The position numbers and the translations under genes were made by a program. Shown here in pieces: positions 1 to 5,738 of a stretch of 6,477 nucleotides of DNA. Below the pieces are notes generated by a model. That model saw nothing but the letters and a program-made list of their open reading frames with translations. It searched no databases and was not told where the DNA came from. The stretch lies in NCBI GenBank assembly GCA_900317795.1, contig ONIF01000317.1, positions 1 to 6,477 on the forward strand. The letters are read 5' to 3'. Within the stretch, counting starts at the first letter, position 1. Each line of letters starts with the position of its first letter. This DNA is from an uncultured Eubacteriales bacterium. Its GTDB lineage: Bacteria > Bacillota > Clostridia > Oscillospirales > Acutalibacteraceae.

Positions 1-1
1 C

Positions 2-367
2 TATGCTTTCCTCTACAAAAGACCGGGAGAAAGTAAATGGACTGTTAAACAGGGCTTTAAAGAAAATAATGTTGTAGAATTTACTCCCGCATATTCCGGA
101 AATTATGAATTCTGTGTAAAAGTAAAAGATGCAAGCGGTGAAATTGCCAAGATGTTCTCGGATATTCAAGTTGAGGAAGCTTTTGTCAATGAATCGTCAA
201 TTTCATCAGATACCATTAGTAAGGGCGAAATCGTAACCGTTACAGCCGTTCCCGAAGAGGGTATGGAAAACTGTACTTACGCTTTTTACTACAAGAAAAC
301 GACAGATACGAAATGGACACAGAAACAGGGATTTGATACAAATAACACTGTTGCAATAAAAGTGTAA
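2..367 (+). CDS. 3' part of a repeat-containing surface/secreted protein (Y_Y_Y-like Ig-type repeats), truncated by a frameshift
   Basis: The gene enters from outside the window and reads open from base 2 to a TAA at 365-367. The visible 121 residues hold one 92-residue unit and the start of the next: YAFLYKRPGESKW is followed by YAFYYKKTTDTKW. Each unit has a KGEIVTVTAVPEEG-type strand, an aromatic YAF-YYK strand, a W-K-QGF segment and a VKVKDASGEIAK segment. This pattern resembles the Y_Y_Y (triple tyrosine) repeats of extracellular clostridial proteins, which fold as beta sandwiches. Exported location and a binding or structural role are inferred; the signal peptide and any catalytic domain lie upstream. 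The ORF ends too early: the expected tail continues in a different frame after about base 361, so this stop results from a lesion. Confidence is high that it is coding and moderate for the family. Confidence 0.75.
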   Translation, partial: YAFLYKRPGESKWTVKQGFKENNVVEFTPAYSGNYEFCVKVKDASGEIAKMFSDIQVEEAFVNESSISSDTISKGEIVTVTAVPEEGMENCTYAFYYKKTTDTKWTQKQGFDTNNTVAIKV

Positions 368-435
368 AAATCAAAGATGAAAACGGCAGCATTGCCAAAA
401 AATACTTTGACCTTAAAGTAAATCCGGCAGAATAA
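361..435 (+). pseudogene. Out-of-frame C-terminal remnant of the repeat protein
   Basis: In frame 1 this stretch encodes SVKIKDENGSIAKKYFDL followed by KVNPAE and a TAA at 433-435. It matches the end of the preceding repeat (VKVKDASGEIAK), and the stop lies 7 nt before a strong terminator, so this is clearly the native C-terminus of the upstream gene. Against the preceding repeat, the codons for about nine residues (PAYSGNYEF) plus one base are missing at 361/362. That is a 28-nt deletion, consistent with the observed change of frame. It has no start codon or ribosome binding site of its own and would not be translated separately. Confidence 0.7.
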
Positions 436-442
436 ACGATAT

Positions 443-475
443 AAAAAGCGGCTGAGATTGCCTCAGTCGCTTTTT
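443..475 (+). terminator. Rho-independent terminator
   Basis: The arm AAAAAGCGGCTGAG (443-456) pairs with CTCAGTCGCTTTTT (462-475) as a 14-bp stem with one G-U wobble and a 5-nt loop (ATTGC). The distal arm ends in five Ts. It sits 7 nt after the native stop at 433-435 of the surface-protein gene and separates that transcription unit from the GH3 operon. The A-tract on the upstream arm would let it act in both directions, but no minus-strand gene is seen to need that. Confidence 0.92.
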
Positions 476-490
476 GATATTGATAATATC
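476..490. promoter_or_regulatory. Short AT-rich inverted repeat upstream of the GH3 operon, possible operator
   Basis: GATATT (476-481) and AATATC (485-490) form a perfect 6-bp inverted repeat with a 3-nt spacer. A second, overlapping inverted repeat, AATAT/ATATT, lies at 485-499. It is in the only gap where the operon's promoter and operator could lie (476-548). I could not place a convincing -35/-10 pair: TTGATA at 480-485 has no suitable -10 about 17 nt downstream, and TAATAT at 484-489 has no good -35. Such short AT-rich palindromes occur by chance, so this is only a candidate. Confidence 0.25.
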
Positions 491-548
491 GGGAATATTG
501 CTTTCGAGGAAAAAGTTAAGACAATGACTTGCAGAGGAAAATGGAAAT

Positions 549-2264
549 ATGAATTTGACAGAAAAAATAGCGAATTTTATAATTATGCGTGCAGCGGCAC
601 TGTATGGCGGAATGCAAATAAAGAGATATTATTCAAAGGGAGAAAATGCGGATAAAATCAGTGAAAAGCTGCTTATGGGGCTGCTGAAAAAAAGTAAAAA
701 CACGGAGCTGGGTAAAAAATATAATTTTGCCGATATAAAAAACGCAAGAGATTATCAAAAAAAGGTGCCGTTTTCTGTCTATGAAGATTATCGGGGATAT
801 ATAGATGAAATGGCTGAAACGGGCAGACAGGGGATTATCACTGCCGAAAAAGTGGAGTTTTTTGCAAAAACATCGGGTACAACGGGTGTAATGAAAAGAA
901 TACCCGTTGTCAGAAAGGCAAAGCCTGCATTTATAAAAAATGTGGCAATATTTATTTATTTTATCAGCCGTGAAATGAAAAAAAGAGGGTATCTCTACGG
1001 CAAGGGACTAAATATGGTCGAGATAGAATCGTCTGTTACAAAAGGAGGAATACCCGAAGGGATTATTTCGGCTTATACGATTGAAAAAAATCAGTTTTTG
1101 ATGCCTGCAATAACGTGTATTCCAAGTGAAGCCTTAAAGTGCGGTGAAGAATCCGATATGAAATATATAAAAGCGTTCTATGCACTCAAAGAAAAAGACC
1201 TTACCTATTTTGCCGCTGTGTTCAACTCGAATATAACCGACCTTGTTCAATATATCATTGAAAATCATGAAATTCTGTGTGACGATATTCAAAACGGAAG
1301 AATAAACGATAAAATTGATATTCCGTCGGATATAAAAGAGAAACTGAATCAAAAACTTCGCCCCGCTCCCGAAAGGGCTGATGAACTCCGAAAAATCTTC
1401 AAAGAAAATCCCGAGGATCTGATGAAAAAAATATGGTCGAAACTTTGCTTTATCATGGGCATAGGCTCGGGGGAATTTTCCTCGTTTACGGGAAAACTGA
1501 GAAAATTATGCGGAAATGATGCGGTTTTCTATAATGAAACATATTCTTCAAGTGAAGCACTTATCGCAGGCGGAATGGAAACGGAAAATGATGATTATTT
1601 TCTGCTTTTTGACAACGGATTTTTTGAATTTATCCCCGTTGAAGATGAAAACAGCCGTCCCTTGATGCTGCATGAACTGAAAGTGGGAGAGCTGTATGAG
1701 ATTGTTATTACAAATCTTTCGGGACTGTATCGCTATCGTATCAAAGATGTTGTGCGTGTAACGGGTTATAAAGGAAAAGTGCCTTTGGTTCGTTTTGCGT
1801 ACAGGAAAAATCAGGTAATCAATATTACGGGTGTAAAGCTGACGGCAGAGCATATAACGGGTGCTGTAAAGTCGTTTGAAAAAAGAACGGGCATTACCGT
1901 AAATGAGTACTGCATTTATCCCGATACGGACAGCATACCTTGGAAAATCGTCATGTTTATTGAAACGCAGTCGGATATATCACCCGAAACGGCTGAACAG
2001 CTTGGAAATATATTTGATGAGGAATTATCAAAAACAAACCGTGAACATGGGCGTATGCTGAAAATAGGGGAAACTTCTCCTTCAGCCGTTTACTCCGTAC
2101 AGAAAGGCACTTTCAGAAAGTACAGAGAATATAAAATATCAAAAGGTACTTCACAAAATCAAGTGAAATCTATCCGTGTGATAACCACTCGGGAACAGTT
2201 GGATTTCTTTAAAAAATATTTGAATGGAGGAAAAATGTATGAATTATTGGGTAATTGTCGGTGA
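549..2264 (+). CDS. GH3-family acyl-acid amido synthetase (GH3 auxin-responsive promoter family protein)
   Basis: A 571-residue protein, the normal length for GH3 enzymes, which belong to the adenylate-forming superfamily. In plants they adenylate jasmonate, indole-3-acetate or benzoates and transfer the acyl group to an amino acid. Diagnostic motifs appear in order: the ATP loop KTSGTTG (residues 107-113), the central Y-SSSEAL motif (332-338), and YRYRIKDVV (394-402), which matches the family's YRYRxGDVV except that Lys399 replaces Gly. Next come a KNQVINITGVKLTAEH segment and a C-terminal GTFRKYREYKISKG block matching the plant GTFD..-AIS-G region. No signal peptide is seen, so it is probably cytoplasmic. 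The ATG at 549 has AGAGG at 533-537, 11 nt upstream. It is the first gene of the operon and overlaps the next gene by 26 nt. The family call is firm; the acid and amino-acid substrates are unknown. Confidence 0.9.
   Translation: MNLTEKIANFIIMRAAALYGGMQIKRYYSKGENADKISEKLLMGLLKKSKNTELGKKYNFADIKNARDYQKKVPFSVYEDYRGYIDEMAETGRQGIITAEKVEFFAKTSGTTGVMKRIPVVRKAKPAFIKNVAIFIYFISREMKKRGYLYGKGLNMVEIESSVTKGGIPEGIISAYTIEKNQFLMPAITCIPSEALKCGEESDMKYIKAFYALKEKDLTYFAAVFNSNITDLVQYIIENHEILCDDIQNGRINDKIDIPSDIKEKLNQKLRPAPERADELRKIFKENPEDLMKKIWSKLCFIMGIGSGEFSSFTGKLRKLCGNDAVFYNETYSSSEALIAGGMETENDDYFLLFDNGFFEFIPVEDENSRPLMLHELKVGELYEIVITNLSGLYRYRIKDVVRVTGYKGKVPLVRFAYRKNQVINITGVKLTAEHITGAVKSFEKRTGITVNEYCIYPDTDSIPWKIVMFIETQSDISPETAEQLGNIFDEELSKTNREHGRMLKIGETSPSAVYSVQKGTFRKYREYKISKGTSQNQVKSIRVITTREQLDFFKKYLNGGKMYELLGNCR
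2226..2230 (+). promoter_or_regulatory. Ribosome binding site of the ATP-grasp gene (fixes its start)
   Basis: GGAGG lies 8 nt before the ATG at 2239 and inside the end of the GH3 gene. An in-frame ATG at 2224 precedes this site and so cannot use it, which favours the start at 2239. The arrangement suggests translational coupling to GH3. Confidence 0.8.
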
Positions 2265-2982
2265 GGGCGGAGGATTTGAAGAGGTCAAAGGCATTAAGTC
2301 AAATTCCTCTGCACAGTCGGGTGAAATCAAAAAAACGACTGTCCGTATGGACGACATTATTTTCACCGTAGGGGATAATGGCAACACAAAAATTTTCATT
2401 TGCGGTGAAGAAGTTGCTCCGCCTCATGTTTTCATGCTCTGGGGACATTACAATGAAGTCTTTGAGGGTATTTCACGACGCTTGACTTCTCTGGGGGCAA
2501 GGAGTATCAATGACATTGACGCAAAAAGAATTGTATGCAGTAAACTCTCAACAGCACTTCTTTTGGAGCAGGCAGGCATTCCGCAGGCGAAAAGTCTGAC
2601 AGTGACATCACATACTTCCGCAAAGACGGTTGTGGAATGTTTAGGTTTGCCGACGGTTCTCAAACCCAGCAACGGGGCACAGGGTGAGGGAGTTGTTTTG
2701 TTGCACTCCGAACAGGAAATTGCCGATTATCTTTCAAAACTTCCCGAGGGTGATACCAATGCCGTACTTGCACAGGAATTTATCTCGACTGCAAAAGGAA
2801 AGGATATCCGTGTAGTTGTTGCGGATTATAAAGTAGTGCGTGTGATACAGCGTGTTGCGGGAAATCCCGATGAATTTCGTTCCAATGTACATCTCGGGGG
2901 ACATTGTGAGGAATATGACCTTGAAGAAAATGCAATAAAGATGTGTGAAAAAGTCGCAAAAGTATGCGGTTTGAGATTGTAA
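2239..2982 (+). CDS. RimK-like ATP-grasp amino-acid ligase, prematurely stopped
   Basis: The ORF gives 247 residues starting MNYWVIVGEGGG. From about residue 90 it matches RimK/LysX-type ATP-grasp ligases: DAKRIVCSKLSTALLLEQAGIP, an ATP-binding lysine in VLKPSNGAQGEGV (K142 and the glycine-rich loop at 144-152), the adenine-binding LAQEFI (178-182), KGKDIRVVV (187-194) and the RimK hallmark FRSNVHLGG (213-221). Such enzymes form an amide bond from a carboxylate and an amino group through an acyl-phosphate. The ORF ends at TAA 2980-2982 inside the ATP-grasp C-lobe. The missing codons include the Asp that, with the Glu and Asn of the EVN motif, binds Mg in E. coli RimK, so the truncated product should be inactive. 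It overlaps GH3 by 26 nt. The residue added, and to what, is unknown. Confidence 0.82.
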   Translation: MNYWVIVGEGGGFEEVKGIKSNSSAQSGEIKKTTVRMDDIIFTVGDNGNTKIFICGEEVAPPHVFMLWGHYNEVFEGISRRLTSLGARSINDIDAKRIVCSKLSTALLLEQAGIPQAKSLTVTSHTSAKTVVECLGLPTVLKPSNGAQGEGVVLLHSEQEIADYLSKLPEGDTNAVLAQEFISTAKGKDIRVVVADYKVVRVIQRVAGNPDEFRSNVHLGGHCEEYDLEENAIKMCEKVAKVCGLRL

Positions 2983-3093
2983 GCTGAAAAAGGCTATGTT
3001 GTGGGTGAAGTGAACTGTACTCCGGGAATGGACAATGAATTTATGAAATCAGACCGTTTCAAACAGGTACTGCATGATTTGATAGTCAACTGA
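2983..3093 (+). pseudogene. In-frame C-terminal remnant of the ATP-grasp ligase
   Basis: Directly after the TAA at 2980-2982 and in the same frame, the sequence encodes AEKGYVVGEVNCTPGMD and a short C-terminal helix ending at TGA 3091-3093. GEVNCTPG is the Mg-binding EVN-x-x-PG motif of the RimK family (Glu codon 3007-3009, Asn codon 3013-3015). Aligned with remembered E. coli RimK (ALDVAGVDILRANRG against GLRL-stop-AEKG), about six codons (roughly 18 nt) are missing and the stop codon is a hybrid formed at the junction. No start codon or ribosome binding site precedes it. The full gene would span 2239-3093 plus the missing piece, about 290 residues. Confidence 0.75.
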
Positions 3094-3106
3094 CGGGAGA
3101 ATATTT

Positions 3107-4828
3107 ATGCTTTCTTTATATAAAAAATATCTGGGGCATTATACACCTTTTGTCATTGCCACTTTTATCACAACCTGTATTATATATTTCGTTCAGTTGT
3201 GTTTATTGCTTCCCGAATCGAAACGCATTATTGACAAGGGTGTTAATTTACAGAATACAGATGTGATATGGCAAAGCGGTATTATGATGGTAATTTTTAC
3301 TTTAATCATAGGTATCTGCAATTTACTGAATGCTTATTTCAGTTCAAAAGCAACGGCAGGTTTTACCTGTTCCGTCAGAAAAGCCTGCTTTACAAAGGCA
3401 AATTCCCTTTCACCGCAGGATTTTGCAAAATTTGGGGAATCCACTTTGCTTAATCGAACCATGGCAGATGTTGTTAATATCACCGTCGTTACGATAAATG
3501 CACTTCGTTTATGGACGGCAATTCCTGTTTTGATAGTGACAGAACTTTTTATTATCGCTCTCAACAACGTATATATCTTTATGGTGCTGGCATTTTTCTT
3601 TATACTGACAGTTACATTTTTAATTGTATTCATGGCAAAGTCACGCAAAAATTTCGAATATTTACAGCAGAAACTTGATAAAATCAATCTGAATATGCGT
3701 GAGAGGATAGTAGGCATAAGGCATATCCGTGCATTCGGAAATGAAGAACTTGTCTATGAAAAATCCGCAAAGGGAAATGAAGATGTATATAACGAGGCGA
3801 TTTCCGCCAACAGCAAAATCAATTTTCTTTCTCCTGTTGCAATGGTCGTGATGAACTGGGTTGTCGTTCTCATATACATTCTCGGCACTCAGCAGATTAA
3901 AGAGGGCATGGCTTCGATAAGTCAGCTTTTGCTTATTTTCCAATATATATCTTCTTTTATATTGAGCCTTATGACGATACCGTTTTTGATAAACATACTG
4001 CCGAAAGGAATGGTATCGGCACGCAGGATAAATGAATTGTTGAATTTCGAGCCGACAAAGTATGAAACTGCCCAACATATCAAAAAAGACAAAACTTTGG
4101 GTAAAGTGGAATTTCGTAATGTTGTGTTCGGCTATTCGGGTGCACTGGACGTGATAGCGGATATCAGTTTCACTGCACAGGCAGGCAAAACAACGGCTTT
4201 TATCGGTACAACGGGCAGTGGAAAAACTACCGTAATGAATTTAATGCAGGGTTTGTATCTGCCTACTTTCGGGGATATTCTCATTGATGACATCAGTATT
4301 CGAAATGCCGATGAAAATTGGCTTCGTTCCTGTTTTTCCTACGGTACGCAAAGACCTATGATTTTTCAGGACACCGTGAAAAACAATATCAGCAGGACTG
4401 TTTCTGATGAACGTATCAAACAAGCCTGTGACGCTTCATGCTTTTCCGAAATTCTCGCTCAAAAGAATGAGGGACTTGAATTTCAGCTTGCACAGGGCGG
4501 TATGAATTTATCGGGCGGTCAGCGTCAGAGATTATCGCTTGCCCGAACCGTTGCAAGAGATGCACCGATCTATATTTTTGATGACACATTCTCTGCACTT
4601 GACGCACAGACCGAAAAAAAATCCCGTAAAGCCATCAATGATATGCTTAAAGGCAAGACAATTATCATGGTTGCACAAAAAATCGATACCATTCGTGATG
4701 CGGATAATATCATTGTTCTCGAAAAGGGGCGTATTGCAGGACAGGGAAAACATGAAGATTTGCTGAAAACGTGCAAAGTGTATCGGGAAATTTATCAGAC
4801 ACAATGCTATCTTGACAAAAAGGAGTGA
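3107..4828 (+). CDS. ABC exporter half-transporter with degenerate nucleotide-binding site (permease and ATPase fused)
   Basis: An intact 573-residue type IV ABC exporter. The membrane domain has six predicted helices (about 13-35, 55-78, 137-155, 156-176, 240-262, 272-298) and the family segment IVGIRHIRAF (201-210). The ATPase domain has Walker A GTTGSGKTT (367-375), Q-loop Gln415, a canonical LSGGQ signature (468-472), Walker B YIFDD (489-493) and D-loop SALD (496-499). Asp493 stands where the catalytic Glu normally is, and Gln524 (VAQKI) replaces the switch His. Those two changes mark the degenerate subunit of heterodimeric exporters such as TM287/288 or BmrCD. The start has GGGAG at 3095-3099, 7 nt upstream. 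It lies 13 nt after the ATP-grasp gene and 4 nt before its partner. It is located in the cytoplasmic membrane and probably exports the product of the two upstream ligases, which is inferred from position. Confidence 0.9.
   Translation: MLSLYKKYLGHYTPFVIATFITTCIIYFVQLCLLLPESKRIIDKGVNLQNTDVIWQSGIMMVIFTLIIGICNLLNAYFSSKATAGFTCSVRKACFTKANSLSPQDFAKFGESTLLNRTMADVVNITVVTINALRLWTAIPVLIVTELFIIALNNVYIFMVLAFFFILTVTFLIVFMAKSRKNFEYLQQKLDKINLNMRERIVGIRHIRAFGNEELVYEKSAKGNEDVYNEAISANSKINFLSPVAMVVMNWVVVLIYILGTQQIKEGMASISQLLLIFQYISSFILSLMTIPFLINILPKGMVSARRINELLNFEPTKYETAQHIKKDKTLGKVEFRNVVFGYSGALDVIADISFTAQAGKTTAFIGTTGSGKTTVMNLMQGLYLPTFGDILIDDISIRNADENWLRSCFSYGTQRPMIFQDTVKNNISRTVSDERIKQACDASCFSEILAQKNEGLEFQLAQGGMNLSGGQRQRLSLARTVARDAPIYIFDDTFSALDAQTEKKSRKAINDMLKGKTIIMVAQKIDTIRDADNIIVLEKGRIAGQGKHEDLLKTCKVYREIYQTQCYLDKKE
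4821..4825 (+). promoter_or_regulatory. Ribosome binding site of the second ABC gene (fixes its start)
   Basis: AGGAG lies 7 nt before the ATG at 4833 and is embedded in the last codons of the preceding ABC gene (stop 4826-4828). An upstream in-frame TTG at 4812 comes before this site and so is not the start. Termination and re-initiation are probably coupled, as suits 1:1 heterodimer partners. Confidence 0.85.
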
Positions 4829-4832
4829 AATC

Positions 4833-5738
4833 ATGAAGAAGTCCAAACAAAAAAATGTCATTTCACGCCTTTTTGGCGATATGGGTAAATATAAAAGCAG
4901 TTTCCGAGCGGTGTTTGGCGTTATCGTTGTGATAAAATTATGTCTTGCGGCAGCTCCCAAAGTTGTCAGCATTATTACCGATACCATGCAGGAATTTGTA
5001 AACAGCGGAAATTATGATTTCGGCAAACTTCTCATACAATGTGCACTCCTTGCGGTACTTTATCTCATAGGTTACGGTGCAGACGGTTTTATCAATCGTT
5101 CACTTGTGCTTATCTCGCAAAATCTTTCACTGAATCTACGCAATAAAGCAGGACATAAACTCAACCGCCTTACCATACATTATTCGGATAATCACCCTTT
5201 GGGCGATACTCAATCCCGTGTAACAAGCGATATGCTTAATCTTTCCAACGGCATAGAATCCACGTTGCCCTCACTTCTGGGACAGGCTGTTTTAATGGCA
5301 GCGATTGCCATTATGATGCTTTTTACAAATATCTGGCTGGCACTTATCTATATCATTGCCATGCCCGTTACATTCATAGGATTGAGAATGATTGCCAAAC
5401 GTACCAACAAGATTTTTAAAAATACAAACAAACATCTCGGCAAAATGAATGCCCTTGTGTCCGATACCTATTCCAATCATACGGTTGTCAAGTCATACAG
5501 CCGTGTAGATGAAAAGGAAAAAGAGTTTGACGAACTCAACAGGGAATTTGAAAAATTATTTGTCCGTTCACGCTTTACATCGGGCTTTATGCGACCTTTC
5601 AGCGACTTGATGGCAAAAATATCGTATATTCTCCTTTGCTTGACAGGCGGATTTTTAATGATAAAAGGAACGCTTACTTTGGGAGAATTTACCGCATTTT
5701 TATTCTACGGAAATAAGCTCTGCTTCACGCATATATGA
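4833..5738 (+). CDS. Second ABC exporter half, membrane domain only, truncated by a frameshift
   Basis: From ATG 4833 the ORF gives 301 residues beginning MKKSKQKNVI. It covers the membrane domain of a type IV exporter: hydrophobic helices near 23-42, 66-84, 146-165, 167-187 and 262-277, the HPLGDTQSRVTSD segment (121-133), VVKSYSRVDEKEKEFDELN (218-236), and LTLGEFTAFLFYGN (281-294). After Asn294 the frame runs into KLCFTHI and a TGA at 5736-5738, while the sixth-helix end and ATPase domain continue in another frame from about 5716. About 20 residues are missing relative to the usual exporter pattern (roughly 59 nt, which fits the frame change). As it stands the product lacks an ATPase domain and cannot drive transport. 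It is the partner of the preceding half-transporter, 4 nt away. Confidence 0.85.
   Translation: MKKSKQKNVISRLFGDMGKYKSSFRAVFGVIVVIKLCLAAAPKVVSIITDTMQEFVNSGNYDFGKLLIQCALLAVLYLIGYGADGFINRSLVLISQNLSLNLRNKAGHKLNRLTIHYSDNHPLGDTQSRVTSDMLNLSNGIESTLPSLLGQAVLMAAIAIMMLFTNIWLALIYIIAMPVTFIGLRMIAKRTNKIFKNTNKHLGKMNALVSDTYSNHTVVKSYSRVDEKEKEFDELNREFEKLFVRSRFTSGFMRPFSDLMAKISYILLCLTGGFLMIKGTLTLGEFTAFLFYGNKLCFTHI

Larger units (their letters stand above)
2..435 (+). repeat. Tandem 276-nt (92-codon) protein-coding repeat, one full unit plus a broken second
   Basis: The codons for YAF-YYK occur at base 2 and again at base 278, a period of 276 nt. DNA similarity is also visible: both units carry AATGGAC and AAACAGGG-TTT blocks at matching places, and a TGTAAAA block shortly before the KDE/KDA codons. 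The second unit is short by 28 nt near base 361. The first unit may itself begin before the window, so the repeat number is unknown. Confidence 0.65.

Noticed and set aside
458..655. 65-codon plus-strand ORF starting in the terminator loop
   Set aside because: It begins inside the terminator hairpin and runs out of frame into the start of GH3; the composition looks arbitrary.
2224..2238. ATG 2224 as the start of the ATP-grasp gene
   Set aside because: It lies before the GGAGG ribosome binding site at 2226-2230, whereas ATG 2239 is spaced 8 nt after it and gives a normal MNYWVIVG start strand.
2980..2982. Stop-codon readthrough or recoding at TAA in the ATP-grasp gene
   Set aside because: TAA is not a selenocysteine or pyrrolysine codon, and conserved family residues are absent at this point, so readthrough would not restore a normal protein.
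3334..4078. Minus-strand ORFs of 127 and 138 codons opposite the first ABC gene
   Set aside because: They lie entirely within a confidently identified transporter on the other strand and have no family resemblance or credible ribosome binding site.
4812..4832. TTG 4812 as the start of the second ABC gene
   Set aside because: It precedes the AGGAG at 4821-4825; ATG 4833 is correctly spaced and gives the typical short basic N-terminus.
4532..4987. 151-codon minus-strand ORF across the junction of the two ABC genes
   Set aside because: It is antisense to well-supported ABC motifs in both genes, has no recognisable domain, and is best explained as a frame shadow.
5709..5738. Programmed frameshift or ribosomal bypass in the second ABC gene
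   Set aside because: Bypassing skips extra bases and frameshifting keeps all residues; here about 20 residues of the sixth membrane helix are missing, and no slippery heptamer is seen.
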